Positions 7,329 to 15,338 of a DNA stretch of 64,000 nt are shown one piece after another; within the stretch, counting starts at the first letter, position 1; every line of letters starts with the position of its first letter. This stretch comes from Clostridia bacterium (GTDB taxonomy: Bacteria > Bacillota > Clostridia > Oscillospirales > Acutalibacteraceae): positions 1 through 64,000 of the forward strand of contig JAFQJH010000014.1 in the NCBI GenBank assembly GCA_017415025.1. The letters are read 5' to 3'. Under the pieces are notes generated by a model. It was not told the origin of the DNA. It saw nothing but the letters and a program-made list of their open reading frames with translations, and ran no database searches. A program made the translations under genes and the position numbers.

Positions 7329-8552
7329 TTATTTGGTATGAACTGTTGCCTTGATATTTTCCTTGGAGGATGTCATCCAGAAGCTGTTTGCTCTGATTTC
7401 TACCGTATAGTCGCTGTCAGCATCAAGGTCGTTTACGTCAACACCGAGTGTTTTGGGCATATCATAAAAATAGTATTCGGACCATATACTGAACTGTCGT
7501 ACTATTGCACCGTCAGCATTCTTTACAATGATGTCGTAGCTGTTTACGTACTGATCGCACTCGGCAGGATTTGCCTGCGGAAAATCAACGCGGAATGAAT
7601 TGTCCGTTACTGCAGAAATTGCAATTTCTGCATCATCCGCAAAGTAAGGTGCGGCAGTTGTCTTATATCTTTCACCCGTATATTTGAATGTTGACGGGTC
7701 AGACGGAGTGTCGATTTCCCAGACGTAGGGGAAGAAGTTACCCGTAAGAACGTCATAGGGATAAACGCGGACGCGGTTGTCCTCGTCAACCTCGACTATG
7801 AGCATCTGTGCTGCATTTTCATTTTTTGTGGGGATAGTGCTGTAAATTTTATCAAACTCGTCAAGCTCAAAGTAGCTGAGTGTGCCTGTGCCGAGTGATG
7901 TGAAATGCTGCTGATGAATTGAACGCGGGTCGTTGATAGGAGCGTGTGAGTGACCCGAGAAGTGAAGAATCTGCGGATAGTGCATATAGATGGGAATAAG
8001 GTCGTCCTCGCCCCAGAGAATACTGCCGTAAACAGTACCTGAATTATGCGGATGCTGGAAGACGAAAATCGGCTTCTTTTTGTCATCCTTTGCAGCTTCT
8101 TTGAGTTCCTTTGCCATCCATTCCTTTTTGTCATCGTAGTAGTTACAGCCCTTTGACGGAGTGATTGAAACAAAGTGGAAGCCGTTTACAACAGCGTGTG
8201 TATCAGGCTCACCGCCGAAAATCTCGCGGAAATTCTTATAGCCTGCCTCAACACCGTCGTGCATAAATTCGTGGCTCGCGATTGAAGCGATAACCTTTGT
8301 TTCGTTAAGGTCAACGTTAGCGTCAACAATGTCTCTTGCGGCCTTGAACTGTGTCGGAGTACCGCCGTCAGCGAAGTCGCCGACCATACCGATGACGTCG
8401 AGCTTCTGATAATGCTTGTTGCTTCTTGCGATAGCATAGGCATCACGGATAGCTTTTTCGAAACGCTCACGCTCAACGCTGTGTTCGTCCTTGATGTGTA
8501 TATCACTTACTACCATAACTCTCAAGCACGGCTTGAAATCTGTGTTGTACAT
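7329..8552 (-). CDS. Calcineurin-like metallophosphoesterase with C-terminal beta domain
   Basis: The first 210 residues of this 407-aa protein hold the two-metal phosphoesterase motifs in order: D17-x-H19, G-D59, then S93-H94-E95 where the family has G-N-H-E/D, H168-x-H170, and G-H202-x-H204. The metal-bridging asparagine therefore appears replaced by serine. Residues from about 295 to the end look like a fibronectin-type beta domain. No signal peptide is evident. It could hydrolyse phosphomono- or diesters; the substrate is unknown. AGGAGG precedes the ATG. It is co-transcribed with the EIIC-like gene downstream. Confidence 0.85.
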   Translation of the reverse strand: MYNTDFKPCLRVMVVSDIHIKDEHSVERERFEKAIRDAYAIARSNKHYQKLDVIGMVGDFADGGTPTQFKAARDIVDANVDLNETKVIASIASHEFMHDGVEAGYKNFREIFGGEPDTHAVVNGFHFVSITPSKGCNYYDDKKEWMAKELKEAAKDDKKKPIFVFQHPHNSGTVYGSILWGEDDLIPIYMHYPQILHFSGHSHAPINDPRSIHQQHFTSLGTGTLSYFELDEFDKIYSTIPTKNENAAQMLIVEVDEDNRVRVYPYDVLTGNFFPYVWEIDTPSDPSTFKYTGERYKTTAAPYFADDAEIAISAVTDNSFRVDFPQANPAECDQYVNSYDIIVKNADGAIVRQFSIWSEYYFYDMPKTLGVDVNDLDADSDYTVEIRANSFWMTSSKENIKATVHTK

Positions 8553-8617
8553 AAGAAATAACCTCCTGAATAAATTAGAAATATTTTACTACTTTTGTCC
8601 GCTAAAGTCAATCTTGT

Positions 8618-8646
8618 TTGATTATTTAGTGATGATATGTTATAAT
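8618..8646 (+). promoter_or_regulatory. Sigma-A promoter of the amidase gene
   Basis: TTGATT (8618-8623), 17-bp spacer, and TATAAT (8641-8646) with an extended TG at 8638-8639. Confidence 0.75.
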
Positions 8647-8694
8647 AAAGAAGCTAAATTCGCTTGCGCGAAATAAAGAAGAAGGTGAACCGCA

Positions 8695-9366
8695 TTGAAA
8701 CAAACGGCGAAAAAACAGAATACATCACTCATAATTGCCGTTGTGCTTGTAATAGTGAGCTTTCTTATTGCGGTCAAGCTGCTTTCAAACGTTGTGACCG
8801 AGCACTACGACAGCGAAATTATCGTTTGCCTTGATGCGGGTCACGGCGGTACGGATGTCGGCGCAACCTCGACGGACGGCAAGCGGTATGAGAAGGACGA
8901 CAATCTCCGCTTGACGCTGAAGGTCAGAGATGAGCTTGAAGCAATGGGAATAAAAACCGTCCTCACGCGGGAAGAAGACGAAACTGTTTCTCTCAAGGAC
9001 AGGTGCAAAACAGCCAATAAAAAGCGCGCGGATTTGTTTGTTTCCCTCCACCGCAACAGCTCTGCTAAAGGCACGGGCATTGAAGCGTGGATAGCCAAAC
9101 GTCCCAAGGATGCAGAAAACAAAGTCGCAAAGGAGCTGACAAAGGCTGTCAGCGAAGCAACGGGACTCGAGGACAGGGGAGTCAAAAAAGGCTTCCGCGA
9201 CAGCTCGGCGAACAATTACTACGTCAATGCGAACACGCGTATGCCGTCTGTGCTTTTGGAGGTTGCTTTTATCAGCTCTGAAAAGGATAATAAAGCTTTT
9301 GACGAAAATTTTGATGCTATGGCGGAGAAAATAGCAAAAGTTATTTACGATGCCGTGCAAAATTGA
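8695..9366 (+). CDS. N-acetylmuramoyl-L-alanine amidase (Amidase_3), membrane-anchored
   Basis: Translation starts at a TTG with AGAAGG about 8 bases upstream. The 223-aa product has a signal anchor (about 12-33) and then a single Amidase_3 domain. The zinc ligands are visible: H50 in L-D-A-G-H-G-G, E66, and H119 in S-L-H-R-N-S. The catalytic E189 sits in L-L-E-V-A-F-I-S-S. Such enzymes cut the bond between muramic acid and L-alanine in peptidoglycan, on the outer face of the membrane. There is no separate wall-binding domain, so the anchor alone localises it. It has its own promoter. The next feature is a tRNA with its own promoter. Confidence 0.93.
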   Translation: MKQTAKKQNTSLIIAVVLVIVSFLIAVKLLSNVVTEHYDSEIIVCLDAGHGGTDVGATSTDGKRYEKDDNLRLTLKVRDELEAMGIKTVLTREEDETVSLKDRCKTANKKRADLFVSLHRNSSAKGTGIEAWIAKRPKDAENKVAKELTKAVSEATGLEDRGVKKGFRDSSANNYYVNANTRMPSVLLEVAFISSEKDNKAFDENFDAMAEKIAKVIYDAVQN

Positions 9367-9375
9367 AAAAAAGAC

Positions 9376-9404
9376 TTGATTTTTAATTTATATTAGTTTA
9401 TAAT
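9376..9404 (+). promoter_or_regulatory. Promoter of the tRNA-Leu gene
   Basis: TTGATT (9376-9381), 17 bp, TATAAT (9399-9404), about 15 bp before the mature tRNA. Confidence 0.75.
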
Positions 9405-9418
9405 AAACCCCGTTATGT

Positions 9419-9505
9419 GCCGGTGTGATGGAATTGGCAGACGTGCCGGACTCAAAATCCGGTGGTAGCGATACCGTACCGGTTCGACCCCGGTCACCGG
9501 CACCA
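9419..9505 (+). tRNA. tRNA-Leu (anticodon CAA)
   Basis: The 87-base gene has a perfect 7-bp acceptor stem (GCCGGTG with CACCGGC), discriminator A and an encoded CCA end. The anticodon arm CCGGA-CTCAAAA-TCCGG gives the anticodon CAA, which reads TTG. The T arm CCGGTTCGACCCCGG and a long variable arm confirm a class II tRNA. Confidence 0.97.
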
Positions 9506-9508
9506 AAT

Positions 9509-9536
9509 AAAAAAGCACCCGTCGGGGTGCTTTTTT
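9509..9536 (+). terminator. Terminator of tRNA-Leu
   Basis: GCACCC and GGGTGC form the stem around GTCG, with flanking A and T runs. Confidence 0.9.
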
Positions 9537-9548
9537 ATTTGGTGCAAC

Positions 9549-9708
9549 TAAATCCGTCCTTCGCGACGGATTAAATCCACTTCGTGGATGAAATTACTTT
9601 GTGATGAAATCCGACTTCGTCGGGAGAAGGACGGATTTGATTTCATCTGCGTGAGCAGATTTCACCCGAGCTTGATCGGATTTCATCGTGCTTTGCACGA
9701 TTTCATTG
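9549..9708. repeat. Hairpin chain: about six mini stem-loops joined by AAATC/TTTCA linkers
   Basis: Successive small stem-loops are visible: ATCCGTC..GACGGAT (about 9552-9571), ATCCAC-TTC-GTGGAT (9575-9589), CCGACTTCGTCGG (about 9611-9623), TCTGCGTGAGCAGA (about 9646-9659) and TCGTGCTTTGCACGA (about 9685-9699). Stems differ, but the linkers GATTTCA, AAATC and TGAAAT recur. There is no coding potential. This is not a CRISPR array, since the units are palindromes without uniform spacers. Confidence 0.75.
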
Positions 9709-9748
9709 AGTTTTTATTTATGATATTTATTTTTGGTAGGCGAATTCA

Positions 9749-10156
9749 ATGTCAATAAAGGATTTTTTTACACGGATTTTAATCAGGTTTGCAGGTCTGT
9801 TCGCTGAAAGTCCTGAAGAGGACAACTCTATTATGATATCATGGGAAAAAGCTGTTGAAATGTTGTATGATAAACAGCTTGACACTTTTTCTCAGCTTAT
9901 AAAAGTAATATATTCCAAAGATAAATCAATGAGATATGTTGTTTTTAAAGATGATAGGGGATTGCTGTCCTATGAACTCGAGGCGATTTATCCCTATGAT
10001 GATAATGCAAATAAAACTGTAAGAATGTGTGGCGATGAGGTGTCTGCTTATTGGACAACCTATGAAGTCAGAAAAGGAAACTCGTTTTTTGATAATCAGA
10101 AAGAACTGTTGGCGCAAATTGAAAGCGAGCATGAATTTAAACAGTATTTTATTTGA
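9749..10156 (+). CDS. Hypothetical protein, 135 aa
   Basis: I do not recognise this family. The product is soluble, acidic to neutral, and starts with an amphipathic stretch (F-F-T-R-I-L-I-R-F-A-G-L-F) before a mixed alpha/beta body. An aromatic-rich patch (Y-W-T-T-Y-E-V-R-K-G) lies near 101-110. It has no membrane segment beyond the possible N-terminal helix. The ribosome site is weak (GGTAGG). Its codons are more AT-rich than those of neighbouring genes, which suggests a recent arrival. It follows a hairpin chain and precedes the DMT transporter by 21 bases, so the two may be co-transcribed. Confidence 0.6.
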   Translation: MSIKDFFTRILIRFAGLFAESPEEDNSIMISWEKAVEMLYDKQLDTFSQLIKVIYSKDKSMRYVVFKDDRGLLSYELEAIYPYDDNANKTVRMCGDEVSAYWTTYEVRKGNSFFDNQKELLAQIESEHEFKQYFI

Positions 10157-10177
10157 TATAAAAGGAGATTATGTAAT

Positions 10178-11053
10178 ATGACCTCAACCCTCTTAATAAT
10201 TTTAATTGTCGTACTGTACAGCTTTCAGACACTTTTCTGCACGCTGTATACCAACAAATATCCCGGTAAAGCGGAAAACGCTTCGCCTGTATTCTGTGTG
10301 CTCGAAAGCATTGCGATTGTAGTGTTCACCTGGGCGTGGATTGGCTTCAAATTTGAATTATCTCCGCTGACCTTGCTTTTCAGCGTGCTTAACGCCGTGG
10401 CACTCTTCGGCTATAATACCTCACTCATAAAGGCGAGCGCAAAAGGCTCTTATGCCTTTTTGAATGTGTCCCTGCTTTTCGGCGGAATCCTTGTTCCGCT
10501 GCTTTATACCACAGCATTTCTCGGCGACACCCTGCAATGGTATCAGTACCTTGCGATTGCGCTTATGCTTGTTTCATTCGTGCTGATGAACTACAAGGAA
10601 TTCAAGCTCAAGGATACACCGTGGACATATTACATATTCTGTGCATTGCTTTTCATCTGCAACGGTATGTACGGAACACTCCTCAAAATGCAGTCTGATT
10701 ATGATGTCTCACAGAAGAATGAAATGATTATCCTCACCTACGGCATTATGGGCGTAATCGCGTTTATTCAGCTTGCATTCAAGGAGAAGAAGGACACATT
10801 CAAAGCCTTCCGCCTGTCAAAGAAAGCGGTTCTGCCGCTTGTACTGTGCCTTATAAGTGCGGCTTTGGCAATCAATATTCTTGTATTGGTTATCCCGATG
10901 GTCAATACAGCCGTTCTCTTCACAGTCGAAAACGGAGGAGTGCTGCTGCTGTCCGCTGTTTATTCGTTCGTTTTCTTCAAGGAAAAACCGCAGGCGACAA
11001 CAATTATCGGAATGATTGTATCAGCAGTAAGTATAACAATGTTGAGCATATAA
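10178..11053 (+). CDS. DMT (EamA-like) family transporter
   Basis: The 291-aa protein has ten hydrophobic segments and the two-fold repeat of drug/metabolite transporters. The second half ends with A-V-Y-S-F-V-F-F-K-E-K-P, equivalent to the E-K-P or E-x-P motif common to EamA domains. AAAGGAG precedes the start. Members export or import small metabolites; the substrate is unknown. A strong terminator follows. Confidence 0.85.
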   Translation: MTSTLLIILIVVLYSFQTLFCTLYTNKYPGKAENASPVFCVLESIAIVVFTWAWIGFKFELSPLTLLFSVLNAVALFGYNTSLIKASAKGSYAFLNVSLLFGGILVPLLYTTAFLGDTLQWYQYLAIALMLVSFVLMNYKEFKLKDTPWTYYIFCALLFICNGMYGTLLKMQSDYDVSQKNEMIILTYGIMGVIAFIQLAFKEKKDTFKAFRLSKKAVLPLVLCLISAALAINILVLVIPMVNTAVLFTVENGGVLLLSAVYSFVFFKEKPQATTIIGMIVSAVSITMLSI

Positions 11054-11056
11054 ATC

Positions 11057-11090
11057 AAAAAATGGAGACTGGTTCAGTCTCCATTTTTTT
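11057..11090 (+). terminator. Terminator of the DMT transporter gene
   Basis: AATGGAGACT pairs with AGTCTCCATT around GGTTC, with a 7-T run. Confidence 0.93.
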
Positions 11091-11110
11091 GTGAAGTTTT
11101 TGTTATGACA

Positions 11111-11260
11111 AAAGTGAATTTACTCGTTTTACTCGTAGTGAAGTTTGCACTTTCAGTACAAGTGAAGTTAAGCTTGCCACTGCGCCATTGGCGCAACTTC
11201 GCTGTCCACAGGACAACTTCACTATCGAAGATAACTTCACTTGCCTGAGGGCAAACTTAG
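11111..11260. repeat. Hairpin chain: mini stem-loops joined by an AACTTCACT linker
   Basis: Short stem-loops follow one another, each joined by AGTGAAGTT or its complement AACTTCAC: TGCACT..AGTACA (about 11146-11160), GCGCCATTGGCGC (11182-11194), TGTCCACAGGACA (11203-11215), TATCGAAGATA (11223-11233) and TTGCCTGAGGGCAA (11241-11254). Stem sequences are all different while the linker is constant. No open reading frame is supported. The layout matches that of 9549-9708 but with another linker. Confidence 0.75.
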
Positions 11261-11262
11261 TT

Positions 11263-11290
11263 GGGGCACGCTTCCTTGGAAGCGTGCCCC
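11263..11290. terminator. 13-bp perfect inverted repeat, likely terminator of the minus-strand operon
   Basis: GGGGCACGCTTCC (11263-11275) pairs with GGAAGCGTGCCCC (11278-11290). It lies 9 bp past the stop codon of the last operon gene. The T tract on the minus strand is poor, so termination efficiency is uncertain. Confidence 0.6.
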
Positions 11291-11299
11291 ATATTTATC

Positions 11300-12103
11300 T
11301 TATTTTGCGTAATCGCCGACCTGCATCATGAAGTCACCGATCTGTGCACCGAACTCGGGAGCACCGTCCATAATGAGCTTACCTCTCTTTGTGGACTCAA
11401 GCATATCGTCTGTTGAAAGAAGAATGCCGAGTGCGCTCGGAAGTGAGTCGAATCTCATTGTGAAGAACGGCATAGCTCTCTTGTAAGTGCCGCGGCCCGA
11501 ACGGGTCTTGCCTGCCTTAACGCGAAGGAAAGCTGAAACCTCGGGATAGCCGTCAACAGCCCATGCATAAACACGGTCGGGGCTCTTGGTAGCCCAATCG
11601 TGAACAGCCTCGTGGCCGTGCTTGTTGAGCTGGCTGATACCTGAAGAAAGAAGATAGAAGAAGCACTTAACTGCAAGCTTCTGTGTCTCCTCGTCCTCGG
11701 GAGCCTGAGTGATTGTCAGCAATGATGACATCTTGAGAAGAACCATCATAAATGCCGCAAATTCAACGGGCTTTTTGAGAACACCCTTCATTTTGGGAAG
11801 GGTGGAGGGACCGATCTTGCCCTTGAAGAAAGCGTTCATCTGCTCCATACTCTTGAACTCGAGCTCAACGTGAGCGTTTGTTGCAACCTTGTCGGCACAT
11901 ACCTTCCATTCACCCTCGTTGACGGTGAAATGTGTAGCAAACTTGCCTTCGGGAGCGGAGGGGTCAAGAGCACTTACCTGATAAATGCAGTGAACCTTCT
12001 CGAATTTCTTTGCAAGACTCGGAACGTCGTTTGCTATAACCTTCAAGAGAGGCAAAGCAGCATTGAGGAAGATTTTATTGGTCAATAAAACTTCGTTTGC
12101 CAT
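11300..12103 (-). CDS. Tandem SCP2-like protein (operon gene 5)
   Basis: The 267-aa protein appears to be two related halves of about 115 residues. Each half has a beta-rich segment followed by a helix-strand unit like E-F-K-S-M-E-Q-M-N-A-F-F-K-G-K-I-G (about 81-97) and a hydrophobic helix. This pattern resembles sterol-carrier-protein-2 folds, which bind lipids or other hydrophobic ligands. Its length, layout and the I-S-Q-(L/I) segment in the middle helix match the first gene of the same operon (15339-16097), so the two look like paralogues. No signal peptide or membrane segment is certain. The gene starts 19 bases after the transketolase C-subunit gene with GGGAGG upstream. Function unknown; fold assignment is by eye only. 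Confidence 0.5.
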   Translation of the reverse strand: MANEVLLTNKIFLNAALPLLKVIANDVPSLAKKFEKVHCIYQVSALDPSAPEGKFATHFTVNEGEWKVCADKVATNAHVELEFKSMEQMNAFFKGKIGPSTLPKMKGVLKKPVEFAAFMMVLLKMSSLLTITQAPEDEETQKLAVKCFFYLLSSGISQLNKHGHEAVHDWATKSPDRVYAWAVDGYPEVSAFLRVKAGKTRSGRGTYKRAMPFFTMRFDSLPSALGILLSTDDMLESTKRGKLIMDGAPEFGAQIGDFMMQVGDYAK

Positions 12104-12122
12104 GAGTAGACCTCCCTTTCAA

Positions 12123-13142
12123 TTATACCTCGTCGTCCCAATCGTCGTCTTCTTCGAAGTCCTTGTTCATAGCTTCACGAACAGCGTTGATGATACCGTT
12201 ACAGTCGATACCGAGCATAGACATAATGTCCTCGTGAAGTCCGATAGGAGCGAACTTATCCTGAATACCGAGACGTGTGAAAGCACAACCCTTACCTGCT
12301 TCAGCCATAACCTCTGCAACTGCAGAGCCGAGACCGCCGATAACAGTGTGATCTTCAACAGTGATAATACGGCGGGTGTCCTGAATAGCCTTAAGAACAG
12401 CTTCCTTGTCAAGAGGCTTGATTGTATGCATATCAAGAACACGAACCTTGAGTCCGTCTGCGTTCTCAAGGAACTTTGCAGCCTGGTAAGCCTGGTATAC
12501 GCAGGAACCGCAAGCGATAACAGTGATATCTGTACCGGGGTTAACCTCGATAGCCTTACCTACCTCGAACTTGTACTCCTTGCCGTAATCCTTACCGTAA
12601 AGAACACGGTCAAAGCCGCGGTTGATACGGATGTAATACGGGCCGAAGTTTTCGTAAGCAGCCTGAACAGCCTCAGCTGTTTCAACACCGTCTGCAGGGC
12701 AGATGAGTGTGATGTTAGGCATTGAACGGATAACAGCCATATCGCAGATTGCGTGGTGAGTTGAACCTGCCTGACCGAAGGATGTACCTGAATGTGTAGC
12801 AATAATCTTTGCGTTTACGTTCTGATAGCAGATATCTGTGTGAATCTGGTCAGCAGAACGGAGAGCTGCGAAAACAGAGAAGGTAGAAACAAAGGGAACA
12901 AGACCTGCCTTTGCCATACCTGCAGCGATACCGAACATATTCTGTTCAGCGATACCTACGTTAAAGAAACGGTCGGGGAATTCCTTGCCGAAAACACCGA
13001 TTTTTGTTGAACCGCCGAGGTCAGCGGTAAGACCAACGATTTCCTTATGCTCACGGCCGAGCTCAACGAGAGTCTGACCGTAAATTTCAGCAGTAGAAAG
13101 CTCAGTAGATTCAAGAGCTGTATATGTAAGTCCACCTGCCAT
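12123..13142 (-). CDS. Transketolase, C-terminal subunit (Pyr and C domains)
   Basis: The 339-aa product contains the pyrimidine-binding domain (about 14-185) and the C-terminal domain (about 200-320) of a two-subunit transketolase. N-V-G-I-A-E66-Q-N-M carries the conserved glutamate that activates thiamine diphosphate. H-S-G-T-S-F-G-Q-A-G-S-T-H-H also fits the family. With the N-terminal subunit encoded 2 bases upstream it would move a two-carbon ketol unit between sugars. It ends in an acidic tail (E-E-D-D-D-W-D-D-E-V), which is unusual. Its location between an aminotransferase and SCP2-like genes suggests a special acceptor rather than general pentose metabolism; this is inference. Confidence 0.93.
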   Translation of the reverse strand: MAGGLTYTALESTELSTAEIYGQTLVELGREHKEIVGLTADLGGSTKIGVFGKEFPDRFFNVGIAEQNMFGIAAGMAKAGLVPFVSTFSVFAALRSADQIHTDICYQNVNAKIIATHSGTSFGQAGSTHHAICDMAVIRSMPNITLICPADGVETAEAVQAAYENFGPYYIRINRGFDRVLYGKDYGKEYKFEVGKAIEVNPGTDITVIACGSCVYQAYQAAKFLENADGLKVRVLDMHTIKPLDKEAVLKAIQDTRRIITVEDHTVIGGLGSAVAEVMAEAGKGCAFTRLGIQDKFAPIGLHEDIMSMLGIDCNGIINAVREAMNKDFEEDDDWDDEV

Positions 13143-13144
13143 AA

Positions 13145-14014
13145 TTAGATGCCCTCCTTTTCTGCACGAGCTTTACGCTTCTCGTAATAATTGTCAAGGC
13201 TCTTCTTAGCGAGCTCATATTTTTCAGCATCAATAGCACCGTAATGCCAATGATAATCGTCTGCCATAAAGTCGATGCCTTCGCCCTTAATGGTGTTGGC
13301 AACGATCATAACGGGAGCATCGGGCTCGCCGAGAGCGTAATCAATAGCCTCTGAAAGCTCGTTGAGGTTGTGACCGTCAACTTCGATTACGTGGAAGCCG
13401 AATGCACGCCACTTGTCGCAGAAGGGCTCAAGGGGCATAACGTCCTCTGTACGTCCGTCGATCATACACTTGTTACGGTCAACAAAGGAGATAACGTTTG
13501 TAGCCTTGAAAGCGTTGATTGCCATAGCTGCTTCCCAGTTTGAACCCTCGTCGCATTCGCCGTCGCCGAGGATACAGTATGTCTTGTAATCCTTACCGAG
13601 AACTCGTGCAGCAAGAGCTGTACCGAGAGCGATTGAAAGGCCGTGACCGAGTGAGCCTGTTGAAGCGTCAACACCGATAACCTTATTTGAGTCAAGGTGG
13701 ATACCCATCTTTGAGTTTGTAAGGTTGAAGGTCTTGAGCTGCTCGGGATCGTTAAAGCCCTTGTCAACAAGAACGGGAGCGTAAGCGATACCCGAATGAC
13801 CCTTTGAAAGGATGAAACGGTCTCTGTCCTCCCAGTTGGGATCGTCAACCTTGATGTTGAGGTACTTGTGATAGAGAATGGTCATCATATCCATAACGCT
13901 CATACCGCCGCCGATGTGACCGCTGCCTGCCCAGAAAGTGGTGTCAAGGCAAAGTCTGCGGAGCTCGTGAGCCTTTTTTTCAAGAGCTAACCATTCTGTC
14001 TTGGTTAATGCCAT
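13145..14014 (-). CDS. Transketolase, N-terminal subunit (thiamine diphosphate domain)
   Basis: The 289-aa protein is the PP domain of a split transketolase. The cofactor motif G-D-G-E-C-D-E-G-S-N-W lies at 150-160, with the second part D-R-N near 179-181. A-G-S-G-H-I-G-G-G and S-K-G-H-S-G are also conserved positions (about 29-37 and 70-75). It should bind Mg-thiamine diphosphate at the interface with the C-terminal subunit, whose gene starts 2 bases after this stop. AGGAGG stands before the ATG. Split transketolases occur widely in Clostridia, and some serve dedicated pathways (for example sulfoquinovose or apiose breakdown). Confidence 0.95.
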   Translation of the reverse strand: MALTKTEWLALEKKAHELRRLCLDTTFWAGSGHIGGGMSVMDMMTILYHKYLNIKVDDPNWEDRDRFILSKGHSGIAYAPVLVDKGFNDPEQLKTFNLTNSKMGIHLDSNKVIGVDASTGSLGHGLSIALGTALAARVLGKDYKTYCILGDGECDEGSNWEAAMAINAFKATNVISFVDRNKCMIDGRTEDVMPLEPFCDKWRAFGFHVIEVDGHNLNELSEAIDYALGEPDAPVMIVANTIKGEGIDFMADDYHWHYGAIDAEKYELAKKSLDNYYEKRKARAEKEGI

Positions 14015-14057
14015 AGGTACTTCCTCCTAAAATTTATTTATATAATGATTATGAAAA

Positions 14058-15323
14058 TCAAAATGCCTCGGGATGTGCTTTCTTAACGATTTTGAATGCC
14101 TCGTCAGCAACCTCAATTGTGTGCTTGATGTCAGCATCCGATATTGCATAGTTCATAAAGTGGTTGTGGTGGCTTGAGAAGAAGATACCTCTCTTAACGC
14201 ACTCAGCAATCCATTCCTGATGAAGCATCATTGAGTTATCGTTAGCTATGCGCATATAGAAGAGTGCGGGCTCACCGGAGCAAACAAGGTCAAAGCCGTT
14301 GTTCTTACCTGCTTCCTTAAGTCCGTCAAGAAGCTTAACGCTCTTTTCTTTAAGAACTGCGGGAAGGTTGAGCTCCTTCATCTTGTTGATGTTTGCAATA
14401 GCAGCGGCGAAGGGGACTGCACTCATCCAGTAAGAGCCAGTGTAGGACATACCGGAAACTGCATCCTTAAGGAATTCCTTACCGCAAAGGCAGGAGATGT
14501 TCCAGCCGTTAGCGATAGCCTTACAGAAGCAGATAAGGTCAGCCTCAAAGCCATAGTATGCGTCAGAGCCTGCAAGGTCAAGACGGAAGCCGCAGCGAAC
14601 GTCGTCTACGATAAGAACGATGCCCTTCTCTGTGCAGAGCTTGCGGACCTTCTGCCAATAGCCGTCAGCGGGAGTAACGTTGTCAAAGTAGTTACCGTGA
14701 AGGTAGGGCGTTGAAATGAAAGCAGCAATTTCGCCTTCATTCTCTGCAACGAGCTTTTCAAGAGCGTCAAAGTCGTTCCAATCAACGTAGAGGTTGTTTG
14801 CAACGTCCTCGGGAAGAACGCCGGGGTAGTCGATCTTCTGAACAACAGCAGAAACGCCGTGATAGAAGCCGTTAACGAAGATGATCTTCTTTCTGTGAGT
14901 AGCGTTACGTGCAGCCATAATAGCGAGCTGTGTTGTATCGTTACCGTTCTTTGCAAAGAAAGCCCAGTCAGCAGTCTTGACTGTGTCAACCATCAATTCT
15001 GCAAGCTCAACCATCTTGTATGAGGGTGATGTTGTGCAGTTACCGAGCTTTGCCTGTTCCATAGCAGCCTTGTCAACGTCGGGATCATTATATCCGAGGA
15101 TGTTCGGACCGTATGCACACATATAGTCGATAAACTTATTGCCGTCAACGTCCCAGAAGTATGCACCCTTTGCCTTCTCGGAGAAGAAGGGCCATGCGCT
15201 TACGGGGATGAAGTTACCTTCAGCAGGGCCGAGATGACCGTAAACACCTGAAGGGATTACTTTTGTAGCACGGTTAAAGAGCTCACGGCTCTTGTCGTAC
15301 TGATTTACTTTAAAGTTAGCCAT
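14058..15323 (-). CDS. Class III aminotransferase, glutamate-1-semialdehyde aminomutase-like
   Basis: The 421-aa protein matches class III PLP enzymes of the HemL-like branch: S-R-E-L-F-N-R-A-T-K-V-I-P-S-G-V near 12-27, N-G-F-Y-H-G (151-156), I-V-D-D-V-R-C-G-F-R (238-247) and F-C-K268-A-I-A-N-G, with K268 as the expected Schiff-base lysine. D240 should contact the pyridine nitrogen; the next residue is D rather than the usual E. HemL itself is unlikely, because no other tetrapyrrole genes are present. The enzyme probably moves an amino group onto an aldehyde or ketone linked to the neighbouring transketolase. Distance is 15 bases from the preceding gene and 43 bases to the next. Confidence 0.9.
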   Translation of the reverse strand: MANFKVNQYDKSRELFNRATKVIPSGVYGHLGPAEGNFIPVSAWPFFSEKAKGAYFWDVDGNKFIDYMCAYGPNILGYNDPDVDKAAMEQAKLGNCTTSPSYKMVELAELMVDTVKTADWAFFAKNGNDTTQLAIMAARNATHRKKIIFVNGFYHGVSAVVQKIDYPGVLPEDVANNLYVDWNDFDALEKLVAENEGEIAAFISTPYLHGNYFDNVTPADGYWQKVRKLCTEKGIVLIVDDVRCGFRLDLAGSDAYYGFEADLICFCKAIANGWNISCLCGKEFLKDAVSGMSYTGSYWMSAVPFAAAIANINKMKELNLPAVLKEKSVKLLDGLKEAGKNNGFDLVCSGEPALFYMRIANDNSMMLHQEWIAECVKRGIFFSSHHNHFMNYAISDADIKHTIEVADEAFKIVKKAHPEAF

Positions 15324-15338
15324 ATTAAAAATCCTCCC

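Noticed and set aside
9549..9708. CRISPR array
   Set aside because: Units are palindromes of different sequence and length without uniform direct repeats or spacers, and no cas genes are present.
12063..12725. Plus-strand frame of 220 codons opposite the transketolase C-subunit
   Set aside because: It is a shadow of a clear transketolase gene; no ribosome site and no protein-like motifs.
12123..14014. Transketolase broken by a frameshift
   Set aside because: Each half has its own start, ribosome site and domain boundary, and two-subunit transketolases are common in Clostridia. This is a natural split.
14058..15323. Glutamate-1-semialdehyde aminomutase (hemL) of haem synthesis
   Set aside because: Family resemblance is real, but no other tetrapyrrole genes are nearby and the context is a transketolase operon, so the hemL symbol is not justified.
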